NCBI GenBank assembly: GCA_036897095.1 | Contig: JAYMSP010000015.1 | Location: forward strand, 1 to 64,000 | DNA from: Plantago elongata | Taxonomy: Eukaryota; Streptophyta; Magnoliopsida; Lamiales; Plantaginaceae | DNA length: 64,000 nucleotides | Direction of reading: 5' to 3' | In this document: piece after piece, positions 11,872 through 22,618 of the stretch | How the letters are laid out: each line of letters starts with the position of its first letter | How positions within the stretch are numbered: the first letter of the stretch is position 1 | Notes under the pieces: generated by a model | Seen by the model: only the letters and a program-made list of their open reading frames with translations | What the model was told of the DNA's origin: nothing | Databases searched by the model: none | Program-made: the position numbers and the translations under genes

Positions 11872-12479
11872 TTTAAATTCTCCAAGTAGACATCACTCTG
11901 ATTCTTCCTTCTTGGAACATCTTCCAAACCAAGTCTCTGGTGATTGTTTCGGCCATACAATGCCCTCTTCAATTGACAAACTTAATCACTTCCCGTATTT
12001 TCCCTGAAACATTGGGGAGTATCCATGCATATCTATTCTTCCAGATCACCACGAAGAAAAACATTTGTCGTGTCAATTTGCTGTAATTGCCTAGGCTATA
12101 GCAATTGCAGACTCGGTTTTGCTACAGGTGCAAAGGTTTGATTGAAATCTTTTAGCTTTCCGACAACCAATCTAGAGTGTTAACACATGTGCTAGAGCAG
12201 AGGAATCAGAATCTTTAATTTCCTCATTTCATTTCTAAAATTAGGCGTTGAGGCTTTAACTTGCTTGTGCATAGGGTTGATTTACCTTCTTCTGCAATAC
12301 ACCTGAGTGTATATCCAAGAGTTACAATGACCATATCCTTCCTCATAGGCTTGAAGCCTCAAACTCAACAATCAGTGTAGTATAAGCTGATTAGATCTAA
12401 GTTGTGCAACTGTATCCGTGCATTCCTGATAGACTTTAAGGATAGGCATATATTGGTAATTTGGTAGTAGGTTAAGCAA

Positions 12480-13560
12480 AAGATGTATTATATTAACAAA
12501 ACATTTGTATCTCTTCTTAGTAGGCGAGTAGCATACAAAGTCTTGAAAGATTTGGAATTAAGTTTATCAGTATCAGATGTATGGTTAATCAAAAAAGCAC
12601 TCCGCCTGAGAACTTTTAGAGGCAGATTTTGGTGTGTATGAGTGTAAAGAGTCTGTGTTAGTGTTTTAAGCCCAAGTGCCGTGAAGGCAGGCAATTGATT
12701 ATAATGGCTGCAGTATGCATGGCTTCCCCAAATAGGTTGTTGGAACATTGCAATGCAAATGTAAGGCTCTGGTGGCAGCTAATGCATGACCATTTTATTG
12801 TGCTGCCACCCCCATTCTGTTGTGGTTTGTTCAGACAGGAAGACCATAATTAACACCCCCCAACTCTGGAAGATTTGAGAGTCTGATTAAAATATCTAGG
12901 GCATTGTCTGATATGGATCTTTTTATCTGAACACCAAACTGATTCTTACAATCGCATAAAAATGGGAAGTATGATACTTATAAATTGTATCCAGATTTGG
13001 ACTTGAGGAGATATCCAAGTAACACGTTTGCACCTTGCAGTCGTCTGTTAATGATATGAACCACTGTTTCCCCCGTTGTATTTGAAAATGTAAATGGTTC
13101 CCATATATCGCTTTGGATCTGGGAAATCAATTTGATGCTCATTCATGACTGATAGGAAAGGGCACACATTTATGCTTCATTAGTCGACAGATGCTCAGTC
13201 AAATGGTCCTCTAATCTATTTAATAGATCAGAATATGTAATTTTCAGGCTCCCAAAGTAGTCTCTGTTGGAAGTGGATAAAATTGACTGAGATATTTGTA
13301 AGCAGACTCATCTGCAAGAGTCATCATGATAGTAGAGTACGTCCTTTCTTTTGCAAGACAAGCTTCTTTGTTAGACTTCTGATCTTGGAATAGAACAGGA
13401 CATTGCAGTTCATAGCATATGTGAGCCTCTAGATAGTGATAAGTTAGGAACTTTATGAATAACAGTCTTTAGCATAGCTGATGGGTGAATAGTTATTATG
13501 TCTTTAGAACCAGCACCTACAGCAAATGAGATTCTTCAGCAACGGTGACCATTTTGACTG
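12480..13560 (-). mobile_element. Old Ty1/Copia retrotransposon fossil (pol fragment)
   Basis: Conceptual translation of the minus strand shows scattered similarity, in the expected order, to the Copia pol region: end of the protease/GAG-pre-integrase segment (about 13500-13150), integrase core (about 13110-12800) and the integrase C-terminal segment leading towards reverse transcriptase (about 12780-12480). The similarity is spread over several frames, so the copy is heavily broken and old. No paired LTRs were found by eye, so boundaries are uncertain and age cannot be estimated from LTR divergence. It lies just downstream of the truncated MBD8-like frame. Confidence 0.6.
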
Positions 13561-16500
13561 CTTGGGCATGGTGTGTGTTAAAATTCCAGAAGAATTGGCT
13601 CTAGAATAAATACCCACAAGATCATAGTAGATTCCCTCGGTTCATTTTGTCTTTGACAAACACAACTATATCTAAAAGTGCAATTAAAATTGCATCACAT
13701 GGCTCCTCATAAAAAATGGAAAGGCATGACAGGTGCTTTTAAAATAATGCTGTGCCAAGTATAACTTGTGTGCAACCATTTAAGGAAAAAGATTAAAATC
13801 TTACTCTTTCCTGGAAGACCTTTCCAATCTTGTTAATCCAAAATATAATTCTGCTAAGATTTTTGCGATACAGTTTAGGAGTAATTTTTGTCGGATAGGG
13901 AAGTTTCTTGGCAATTGAGGACTATTGTGCAACAACATAAACTTGTTGAGTTACCAAAAATGGATGAAATTGTTGTGGTATTTTTCACATGCATGTTGAG
14001 TTTTTAGGCGAGATAAACCAAATATTTTCCGTGAATACTCACAGACTCATTTGTAACCATATCAATATTGGGTTACATGGTGTCATTTTGGATGATCTTG
14101 GTAAGTAAGCAAGTTTTCGATCCCAATTTTATAGACATCTCAAACATATGCCACCTATTCTGATAGATTTGTTTTTGTCTTTTTCAGGACTACTTCCTTG
14201 CATGTTTAATAGCGTGCTAGCATAAATTAGCTTAAGCGCAAAAGCACCCTGTGCCACAGTTATCAATATGCTGATAATGCACGATAGTGGTAATGCAGAG
14301 TTCCAGTCTCACAACACTTTACGCTAATTATTTTCACATAGTGTGGCATGCCTCGTATCTGTAGACTGTTTTCTGAGACCATACTAGTAGTTTCTTTAAC
14401 TTACTTTATTGGGGTTTGGTCTGTTTAGTCTAGGAGCTTTTTTATTTTTTTTAATAGTTTGACCCTGATGTGGATGGGTAATTATCTTATTACCTCCAGC
14501 AGTACTCTTTAAGATTCATATTGCACTAATATAATTTACTTTATCTATGTTCTTGTCTTTAGACTGTTTAGTTGCTATGCTATAATATAACGTATAGTTG
14601 CTGATTTTCCATATAGCAAAGATTGATTAGCATATAGAAAACAATGGTGCTCACCTTCAATATATGCATGTACAATAAGAAATTTTGTGCAATAGAAGCA
14701 AAGTCGTTAATATGTTTCAAGAGTGACAAGGTACTACCCGGACTTAATTGAACCACCATAGTAATCTCGCTCTTTGAGTACCCGCAACCTTTCAGTCCAG
14801 TCACTCTTGGGGATAAATAAGCTTCAGCATTGCAGCCAGTTAAGTTAGTCCACCGTTTCAGCTACTCTTATAATGTATATACTATCAAGTAAGGTGTTCG
14901 AAGAAAACTGCCTCGTGGAACGAAGTCAAGCATTGTGAGAACTACTCGGCTGATTTGCTGAGCCCTGAGGATTGCCGAATCTATGTGAGAGAATTGTGGT
15001 GAGGCTAGGGTCAAAGTCGGCTAGTAAAGTATATTGTACTACTCTATTGGAATTGGAACCCACCTTGAATGTGCATTGATGCACAGAGCCTGAGCTATTT
15101 TGTGCTTTGGGCTATACTGCTCATCTAATATGATACTTGCGGTACTATATCTCTGGAGCAATGTTATATTGAATGTTAATAAATATGATCCTACCATCTC
15201 ATCCAGGCCTAAGGCATAATGGATGGCGAGTCTTGCATTCTTTTAGATTCAGATCTAGATGTACAGGCTAGACAATGCTATAGAATTGACTTCTGTTGTA
15301 AGTTCACTGTATTTGTTACTCTTTTTCGTGTTTTCCTCGATTTTAACATGATCTCGGATTTCTTTATAGGAATGTCACGGACAGCAACCTTACTACCGGG
15401 AATGATGCCAGGATGGAAAAATTAGGTACATCAGCAACCTTGATTGTAAAATATCATCAACTCGACAAGTTCAAGCATCAACTAATTCTGGAACCTTTGA
15501 ACTTGGCCAAAATCAGGTACTTCTCCATAACTTCAATGTGAAGTATAGTACTTCGATTGCAAGAGATAGATTTATCATTCTATAATATTTTCTGCATTAT
15601 TTGGTTCCTTTGTCAGTTTAAAATGAAACATGAACATGGACGTGTTTGTTGGTGGGAATATTAAAATCATCATATATATTGAGAAAAATTCTTATCCCCT
15701 GGTAGTTTGGAACTTTGGATGATCTTCACGGATCCTCCTATATTGAGCATTCTCTTATATTTTATTCTCTGTCAGTATAATTTGGTCAGCGGGAATCAGG
15801 ATAGATACTCAATGCTACAACCTCGCATCAGCACTATGCATCTTATCAATATTGCTGATGATGTGACATAGCACAGACTCCCCACCTCACAGCAATTAGC
15901 GACTAGCGTTAATTATTCAGTTGAACTGCTCTTAGAAAATGTAAGATTTAATGTCTTGGGTTTGGTCAGTTTACTCTCTGACTTATTTCCTTTTTATTGT
16001 TCCTCATGAATTGTTGTGGTGGAAGTTAATGTAATTTGGGAATAAAGTGGGTTGTTTTTTGTTGTTTCTGTACTAGGATTTTGCAGATTTACGGAAGTGC
16101 ATGAGAACTTCTAATGCCCATTAAATGTCCAGGTAGTGCGGCATGTGTGGTTTAGTTGATGATGGGAGCTAGTTTTTGTGCACAGGGTATGCTAAGAATA
16201 CGGTATTTGGTATACAGAGATGGAGTGTTATTGGTTTTCTCAACTGGGAAAATCCGCTATCCAGTGAGGCTTAATCATGGATTTTTTTAGTTCAAGTGAT
16301 TATGATTGTTTGTGTGTATAGGGGTTTGGATAAGTAAGGTTTCTTTTGGGGGGGCGCTTATTAACAATCTTGGGAATTGAACTTCTAGTAACGGATCAGA
16401 CAGACCAGATAGACAAGATATACTCTGGGGTATGTTTAGGAAGTGTGAGGAATTAATGAATAATGAAAAGAGTTGATAGATAATGAAATGAGTATTACGG

Positions 16501-16586
16501 TAGTAAGGATTTAGTGTTGCAAACGGAGTGACGAAGTGAAACGTCATTAGGTGAACTTTTCATTCTACGGACAGACAGTGTTGTTG
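13561..16586. other. Decayed intergenic region with exon-like remnants
   Basis: No complete gene. Two short stretches look more protein-like than chance. One, around 14920-15000, reads ENYSADLLSPEDCRIYVREL. The other, 15370-15510, is open in one frame and sits between an AG acceptor and a GT donor. I cannot assign either to a family. They may be remains of the MBD8-like gene, another broken gene, or exons of a non-coding transcript. Confidence 0.25.
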
Positions 16587-16972
16587 TACGAGTTGAGGCG
16601 AGGCGACTATTGTGATACTCAGATACTTGGCTCGAGCTTGAGCTTAATCGAGTTTCGGCTCGTTAACAAAACAAGTAAAAAACGAGTTGGAGCTCGAGCA
16701 ACATGTAACGAGCGCAAACTTAAAAACTTGCGAGTCTTAGCGAGCCTTATCGAGGTTTAACGAGGCTTGTATATTAAAAATAGTAAAAATATATATAAAA
16801 ATATAAATTTATTAAAATAATTAATTTAATGAGTTTTATCGAGTCAAGTCAAGCCTGGCTAGTTACATAAGCGAGCATAATATGAGGCTCTCTTGGCCCG
16901 TTTACTTTATCGAGCGAGTCGAGCTCGAACCTTAACGAGCCGAGTCGAGCCCTTGTTAAGGCTCAACTCGCA
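16587..16972. mobile_element. CGAG-rich non-autonomous DNA transposon (MITE, possibly hAT-like)
   Basis: A segment of about 385 bp is crowded with cgag/ctcg motifs at both ends around an AT-rich core. The left end (CGAGTTGAG near 16589) is mirrored by CTCAACTCG near 16962-16970, and GGCTCGTTAA near the left end is mirrored by TTAACGAGCC at the right. No coding capacity. Subterminal CGAGCTCG-type repeats of this sort are common in plant hAT-like MITEs. I could not see a clean target-site duplication. Confidence 0.6.
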
Positions 16973-17505
16973 TAACATCCTAAGTATATACCAACGAGAG
17001 AATTATCGACCACAGTGAATTCTAAACATATGAAATTCAAGTGAATATATGACAAGTGAGTCTCAACCAAGTGAAATGGCTTATCAGGCACCTATTAAGC
17101 TGTTGGGGAACGTACACTTAAACAAACAAACATGATTTGTTTAGCAGAATTGCTTGAGCATGCAATGTTTTAAAAAACTGATTCTTTAAATTGAAAATGT
17201 TGACCTCTTGGGTCGATTTTCAGGTCATAGACAACATGGTCACATTATTTATTATTTTCCCATTGCAGTTTCAAAGAGAATGACGAATATGTTATCCAAT
17301 TTCAACAACTCGAGTCTTTTATATATGTTTTTTAATTCTGGTTTCCATTTTCCCAGGCTTACTTCATTAACCTTGTCTCTAGTTGGAAAAGTCTTGAGTC
17401 TTGAAGAACAGATTATCATTATCCCTTTACCTCTCTTGTTCACTAATATTTTCACCATTTCAGCTGATCTATCTCTCTGTTTACTTTCCAGTTCAACTTC
17501 AAGTG
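16973..17505. other. Promoter side of dioxygenase gene 1
   Basis: Spacer between the CGAG-rich MITE and the first dioxygenase ATG. A TATA-like tttatatatg (17318-17327) lies about 180 bp before the ATG. Confidence 0.4.
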
Positions 17506-18930
17506 ATGGTTCAAAAGGAAGAACCCCAATCAACAATCAGTCCTCCAAACTATGATCGGAGAAGCGAACTCGAAGCGTTCGACGAAACAAAAGCAGGTGT
17601 CAAAGGACTTGTTGATGCAGGTATCTCCAGAGTTCCTCGTATTTTCCTCCATCCACCTGAGAAGATGAATGATCTTACAACCTATGATAAGAAGTTAGAT
17701 TTCCCAGTAATTGACCTTACTGGGATGATGAACAACAGTGTTCCAATAAATCACAAGGAGATAGTTGACAAGGTCCGTGATGCATCGGAGAACTGGGGCT
17801 TTTTCCAAGTGATCAATCATGGAATTGAGATCAGTGTTCTTGAGGAAATGTTAGATAGTGTTCGCAGATTCCACGAGCAAGATACAGAGGTTAAGAAGCA
17901 GTATTATACACGAAATATGGGGAAACGAGTCGGATTCAATTCCAATTTTGATTTGTTTGCTTCTCCAGCTGCTAATTGGAGAGACTCGTTTTATTGTTCC
18001 ATTGTTCCTAATCCAGCAGATCCTCAGGATATTCCTCTAGTATGCAGGTTATCAGATTTTCGAATTTTTTAAACTGGTTTTTTAATAGTATTTTAAGCAA
18101 TTGGTTACTCGGTGAAATTAAGTTTGTTCATGAATGTTTTTCCCCTTCCCCTGAAGTTTCACAAGCAGCATGAAATTGTTAGAGATGTAAATATACAATC
18201 AACCTCACATATCTATCTGTAAGTTCGAGCCATTGGTTGAGATGAATTTCTATACATGATATTGTAGGGATGTTATAATGAAGTACTCGAAGGAAGTAAT
18301 GGGACTGGGGAGATGCTTGTTTGAGTTGATGGCAGAGGCTTTGGGGCTGAGTCCCAATCACCTTGTAGATATGGAATGTTCGGAATCGCTTGCTCTGGTT
18401 TGCCATTACTATCCGACATGTCCGGAGCCCAAACTTACTCTTGGCACCACCCGACACTCGGATAACAACTTCATTACGGTTCTCCTACAGGACAGTTTAG
18501 GAGGACTGCAAGTGGTACATGACAACCAGTGGGTTGATGTTCCTCCTATACCCGGAGCATTGATTGTCAACATTGGAGATCTTATGCAGGTAATTTCTTT
18601 TAAGATGAGCAAATATATTTTACTTTATCATTTTGTTGGAATGAACGAATGAATTGGTGACTTTAAATGCATATCCAGCTCATAACAAACGACAGGTTGA
18701 GAAGTATCGAACATAGAGTGTTGGCAAGCAGCAAAATTCCAAGAGTATCTGTAGCTAGCTTCTTTGGTCGAGATTCAGGTCCTAGCTTAATAACGTATGA
18801 ACCTATCAAGGAGCTGACATCTGAAGAGAATCCGCCTAAGTATCGTGCAACAACGGTGAAGGAGTATACTGCCTTCTTTCGTGCCAAGGGACTTGATGGT
18901 ACTTCTGCCTTGCTGCATTTTAAACTCTAA
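17506..18930 (+). CDS. 2-oxoglutarate/Fe(II) dioxygenase, ACC-oxidase-homologue type (copy 1)
   Basis: Three coding exons, 17506-18047, 18268-18589 and 18679-18930, join in frame to 371 aa. The N-terminal DIOX_N region contains [12 protein letters not shown] and [13 protein letters not shown]. The catalytic double-stranded beta helix shows the iron-binding triad H244-x-D246 (TRHSDNNF) and H300 (IEHRVLA), and the 2-oxoglutarate-binding R310-x-S312 ([10 protein letters not shown]). Length and two-intron structure match the DOXC-clade '1-aminocyclopropane-1-carboxylate oxidase homologue' or E8-like group. Despite the name, these mostly hydroxylate or demethylate specialised metabolites and do not make ethylene. 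The start is the ATG at 17506, where similarity to copy 2 begins. Substrate unknown. A close tandem copy follows in the same orientation. Confidence 0.93.
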
Positions 18931-19483
18931 CAATCTTGTTGTAAAGGCGTGAAGGCATTTGGAATGATTATGATAAGATTATGATTTAAGTTGTGTAATT
19001 GAGAAACAAAGAAATACTGTACGAATTAACGCAATGTATAAAAATTGTCATGTAACGACTGGCTTGAGTTTTGTTTCTGCTGCAATTTATCATTTGTAAT
19101 TTCTACTCCAGTTATCCACTTCCAGTGAATCAATGATATGCACTTCTGCAGTAAGTTCTGTCATCTGTGTGCTGCCCGGTACGATGAGAATTTCACACAG
19201 GGATCCGTCACACAGACGTTACATGGAAAAACAAACAAGGGACCATTACATCTTACGATTGGTTGGTTATTTCTACCATGTTTAAAAACCACATGATCAT
19301 ATGTTGTTCATATAAAATCGTTCTGTCAGAAGAAATTTATGAATAATCTTTTTTTTTCCTACCATGTAAACTACAGGTACAGGGTTTGTCTCTTGTCTGG
19401 AAAGTCAACATATTGTCCTTTTTACTCATATTCCACCATTTCTGCTGATTACTCGCTTTACTTTCCAGATCCAAGTTCAAGTG
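18931..19483. other. Spacer between the tandem dioxygenase genes
   Basis: The first about 180 bp resemble the region after copy 2 (shared gtgtaattgagaa and the block cgactggcttgagttttgtt), so the duplicated unit includes the 3' UTR. The rest is the promoter of copy 2. Confidence 0.6.
19311..19317 (+). promoter_or_regulatory. TATA-box-like site, dioxygenase copy 2
   Basis: The sequence tataaaa lies about 170 bp upstream of the copy 2 ATG. Copy 1 has a TATA-like site at a similar distance. Placement is plausible but unproven. Confidence 0.4.
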
Positions 19484-20866
19484 ATGGCTCAAAGTGATGA
19501 ACCTCAAAACTATGATCGAAGAAGCGAACTCGAAGCCTTCGACAAAACAAAAGCAGGTGTGAAAGGACTTGTTGATGCAGGTATCTCCAAAGTTCCTAGA
19601 ATTTTCATACATCCACCTGACAAGATAAACGATCTTACAATCCATTATAAGAAGTTGGATTTCCCAGTAATTGACCTTATTGGGATGATGAACAACAGTC
19701 GTCCAATCAATCACAAGGAGATTGTTGACAAGGTCCGTGATGCATCGGAGAATTGGGGTTTCTTCCAAGTGGTCAACCATGGAATTGAGATAACTGTTCT
19801 TGAAGAAATGTTAGATAGTGTTCGCAGATTCCATGAGCAAGATACAGAGGTTAAGAAGCAGTATTATTCGCGAGATATGAGCAAAAGAGTCGGATTTAAT
19901 TCCAATTTTACTTTGTTTACTTCTCCAGCTGCTATTTGGAGAGACTCGTTTTACTGCTCCATTGCTCCTAATCCTGCACAGCCTCAGGACATGCCTATAG
20001 TATGCAGGTTACCTGATTTTTTATTTTCGAAACTGGTTTATGTTTACATTATAGAAATTTGGTTACTCAGTGTAAAATTAAGTTTGTCTGTATGTTTTTC
20101 CTCTCCTATGGAGTTTCATAATCAGCATTAGATTGTTAGAGATGTAACATAAGAACTTAACACGTCTTATAAGTTCGAGCTATAAGATGAGATTGGATAT
20201 ATGCTATTGTAGGGATGCTATGATGCAGTACTCGAAGGAAGTATGGGGATTGGGGAGACGAATGTTCGAGCTGATGGCAGAATCATTGGGGCTGAGTGCC
20301 AATCGCCTCGTAGAAATGGAATGTCCGGATGTGCTTTCTCTGATTTGCCATTACTATCCAGCATGTCCGCAGCCCGAACTTACTCTTGGCACCGCCCGAC
20401 ACACGGATAACACCTTCATTACGGTTCTCCTACAGGACAGTTTAGGAGGACTACAAGTGTTACATGGCAACCAGTGGGTTGATGTTCCTCCTATACCCGG
20501 AGCATTGGTTGTCAACATTGGAGATCTTATGCAGGTAGTTTCTTTAAAGATAAGCAGATTTATACTACTTTGTTTGAATGGAAGAATTAGTGACTTGAAA
20601 TGCATATACAGCTGATAACAAACGACATATTTAAAAGTGTCGAACACAGAGTGTTGGCAAGCAACAAAGGTCCAAGAGTATCTGCAGCTAGCTTCTTTGG
20701 CCGAGTTTCAGGGCCTAGCTTAATAGCGTATGAACCTATTAAGGAGCTGACATCTGAAGAGAATCCACCTAGATATCGTGCCACCACGGTAAATGAGTAC
20801 AGGGCCTTTCGTGCCAAGGCCAAGGGACCCGATGATACTTCTGCCTTGCTACATTTTAAACTCTAA
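19484..20866 (+). CDS. 2-oxoglutarate/Fe(II) dioxygenase, ACC-oxidase-homologue type (copy 2)
   Basis: Three coding exons, 19484-20007, 20213-20534 and 20612-20866, give 366 aa. Exon 2 is exactly the same length as in copy 1 (322 nt) and the intron phases are identical. Catalytic motifs are intact: TARHTDNTF (H-x-D), VEHRVLASN (distal His) and [10 protein letters not shown] (R-x-S). The proteins are highly similar along their length. Differences cluster at the extreme N-terminus (copy 2 lacks a few residues), in the [11 protein letters not shown] region, and near the C-terminus ([14 protein letters not shown] against [12 protein letters not shown]). Both copies therefore look functional, and the pair arose by tandem duplication. 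The first codon is the ATG at 19484. The substrate may differ between the two. Confidence 0.93.
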
Positions 20867-21298
20867 CAAACTCTTCAAAAGCCTGAGGGCACTTGGAGAA
20901 CGATTGTGATGACATGATGAATTTAGTTGTGTAATTGAGAAAAAAGAATGAATACCGAATTGAAGCATGTATACGATTCATTATGCATCGACTGGCTTGA
21001 GTTTTGTTTCCGCTGCAATTTGCCATTACTATATGCATTGAATCAATGATATGCAGTAGTAGCAAACTTTGTGCACAGTAAGTTCTGTATAATCTGTGTT
21101 TAAGCTTACTAATGGAGCATTCATTTAGCTCATTGCCTCTTTGTTGTGTATATAGTAAAAAGTTACTAATCCTAGAATGTTCAAGAAGAAATAAATAATA
21201 TACTGTTATCGGACTTACAATGTCACCTAAATCATAAAATTTGAATATGAACTTTGATTTCCTTCATCTTGTGCATGTTAAATTATTTAAGATAGTCT
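20867..21298. other. Spacer after dioxygenase copy 2
   Basis: Begins with the 3' UTR, which resembles that of copy 1. No gene follows. Confidence 0.5.
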
Positions 21299-21570
21299 GG
21301 GGAGGTATTTCCATTAGATATAAAATTTTACTTTTTTTATGTTAAAAATTCAAATACTCTTAATAAAAATCTACGACAATGAAAAAAATCACAACCTAAA
21401 TAAAAAACAACAGACACTGAATAAAATCCACAAACAATACGTAAAAAAAACACAACCCCTAAATAAAAATTCACATACCTTAAATAAAAACTCACAAGCC
21501 GGCACTGAATAAAATTCATAGACCCTAAATACAAAAGGTGGAATTTCCATATCTAATGAAAAAACCGCCC
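21299..21570. mobile_element. MITE with an internal minisatellite
   Basis: The ends form an imperfect terminal inverted repeat of about 25 bp: left GGGGAGGTATTTCCATTAG (21299), right end reverse complement GGGCGGTTTTTTCATTAG (21570), both continuing into ATAT. Between them (about 21345-21535) lies a degenerate tandem repeat with a unit of about 20-22 bp, roughly aaataaaa-ctcaca-acc-ct. No coding capacity. The superfamily is not clear; I saw no obvious target-site duplication. Confidence 0.55.
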
Positions 21571-21579
21571 AATTCCAAA

Positions 21580-21643
21580 ACTTTGTAATTCTCCATTGGC
21601 ATAAATAAGTTACTTTGTAATTCTCCATTGGCATAAATAAGTT
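21580..21643. repeat. Perfect 32-bp tandem duplication
   Basis: Two exact adjacent copies of a 32-base unit (21580-21611 and 21612-21643) beginning actttgtaattctccattgg. Perfect identity in neutral DNA implies a recent event or an assembly artefact. Confidence 0.9.
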
Positions 21644-22618
21644 CTAATTTCTAACAACTTTTTCAAAGGTAACTACTAAATATTAAACTAACAAAAACTA
21701 GAATATTAAAAACATTTTAAGATGATTGGGAGGGCCAGGTCGGGCACAACACTAACATGTTTGCCCCATTTCTCATTAAATTATCATATCATGCATGAGT
21801 ACTCTATTTGGCAACCATTACCAACGTAGGTTAGACCATTCATTGAAATGCCGATTGGAACTGCCATGCATGATATGTAGTTATAACATAATCATTCATA
21901 TCCACATATACCTTCCTGGATCTTGTGCCAAAATTTAACCGGATCTTACTTAAATTAGTGATTTTATCCACTGAAAGAAGATTGTTTAAGTAGGCCATCA
22001 ATATTTAGTGTATATACATCGATTATGTGTAAAAATTCCATGTTAAAGTAAGAAAGGTAATAACTTTATCATTCAACAAACCATCACAATATAATATATT
22101 TCAAATATTTTTTGTAAACTATATTGTCCACCTAGTTAATATGTGAAGGGCGGACATGAGAGTAAATTATAAATTATTACAGACTCTTTTACAATTTAAG
22201 AATGTTCATAACTTTCATATTGCTAATTAGTAATTAATTCATGAAAAGTCAAAAAATAAAAAAATAAAAGTAATGACAAAATTGACAGATTTTAGCAACT
22301 TATTCAAAATATAGAATGAATGATAACGCCATCCTATTTAACAAATTATAATTATTTTAGTTAAATATAGTTACTTATATTAATAAAAACATAATACTGA
22401 TTACTCCGATCATGACCTATATTCTTCGCACTCACCAAAACTTACAAAATTTATGGTCAAAGAGTCATAAATATAATTGACTAGGAACACGACTTTATGT
22501 TTTTCTTGGGCTATAAAACCCCCCATACGGATTTATAATTTAGATCATTTTATTTGTGTAGGTTGAATTTTTTAAAGAGATATTAAGTTTTGTTTATTAG
22601 TGCGTTTGAGGTCCCACT
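21644..22618. other. Upstream region of the HD-Zip III gene
   Basis: AT-rich spacer without a gene. Its last 120 bp hold the TATA box and 5' UTR of the HD-Zip III gene. Confidence 0.5.
22512..22518 (+). promoter_or_regulatory. TATA box of the HD-Zip III gene
   Basis: tataaaa preceded by a GC step (gggctataaaacc) lies about 100 bp before the ATG at 22619, a good distance for a plant core promoter with a short leader. Confidence 0.5.

Noticed and set aside
17401-17505. N-terminal extension of dioxygenase copy 1
   Set aside because: The upstream part lacks an ATG start and shares nothing with the copy 2 protein; similarity begins at the ATG at 17506.
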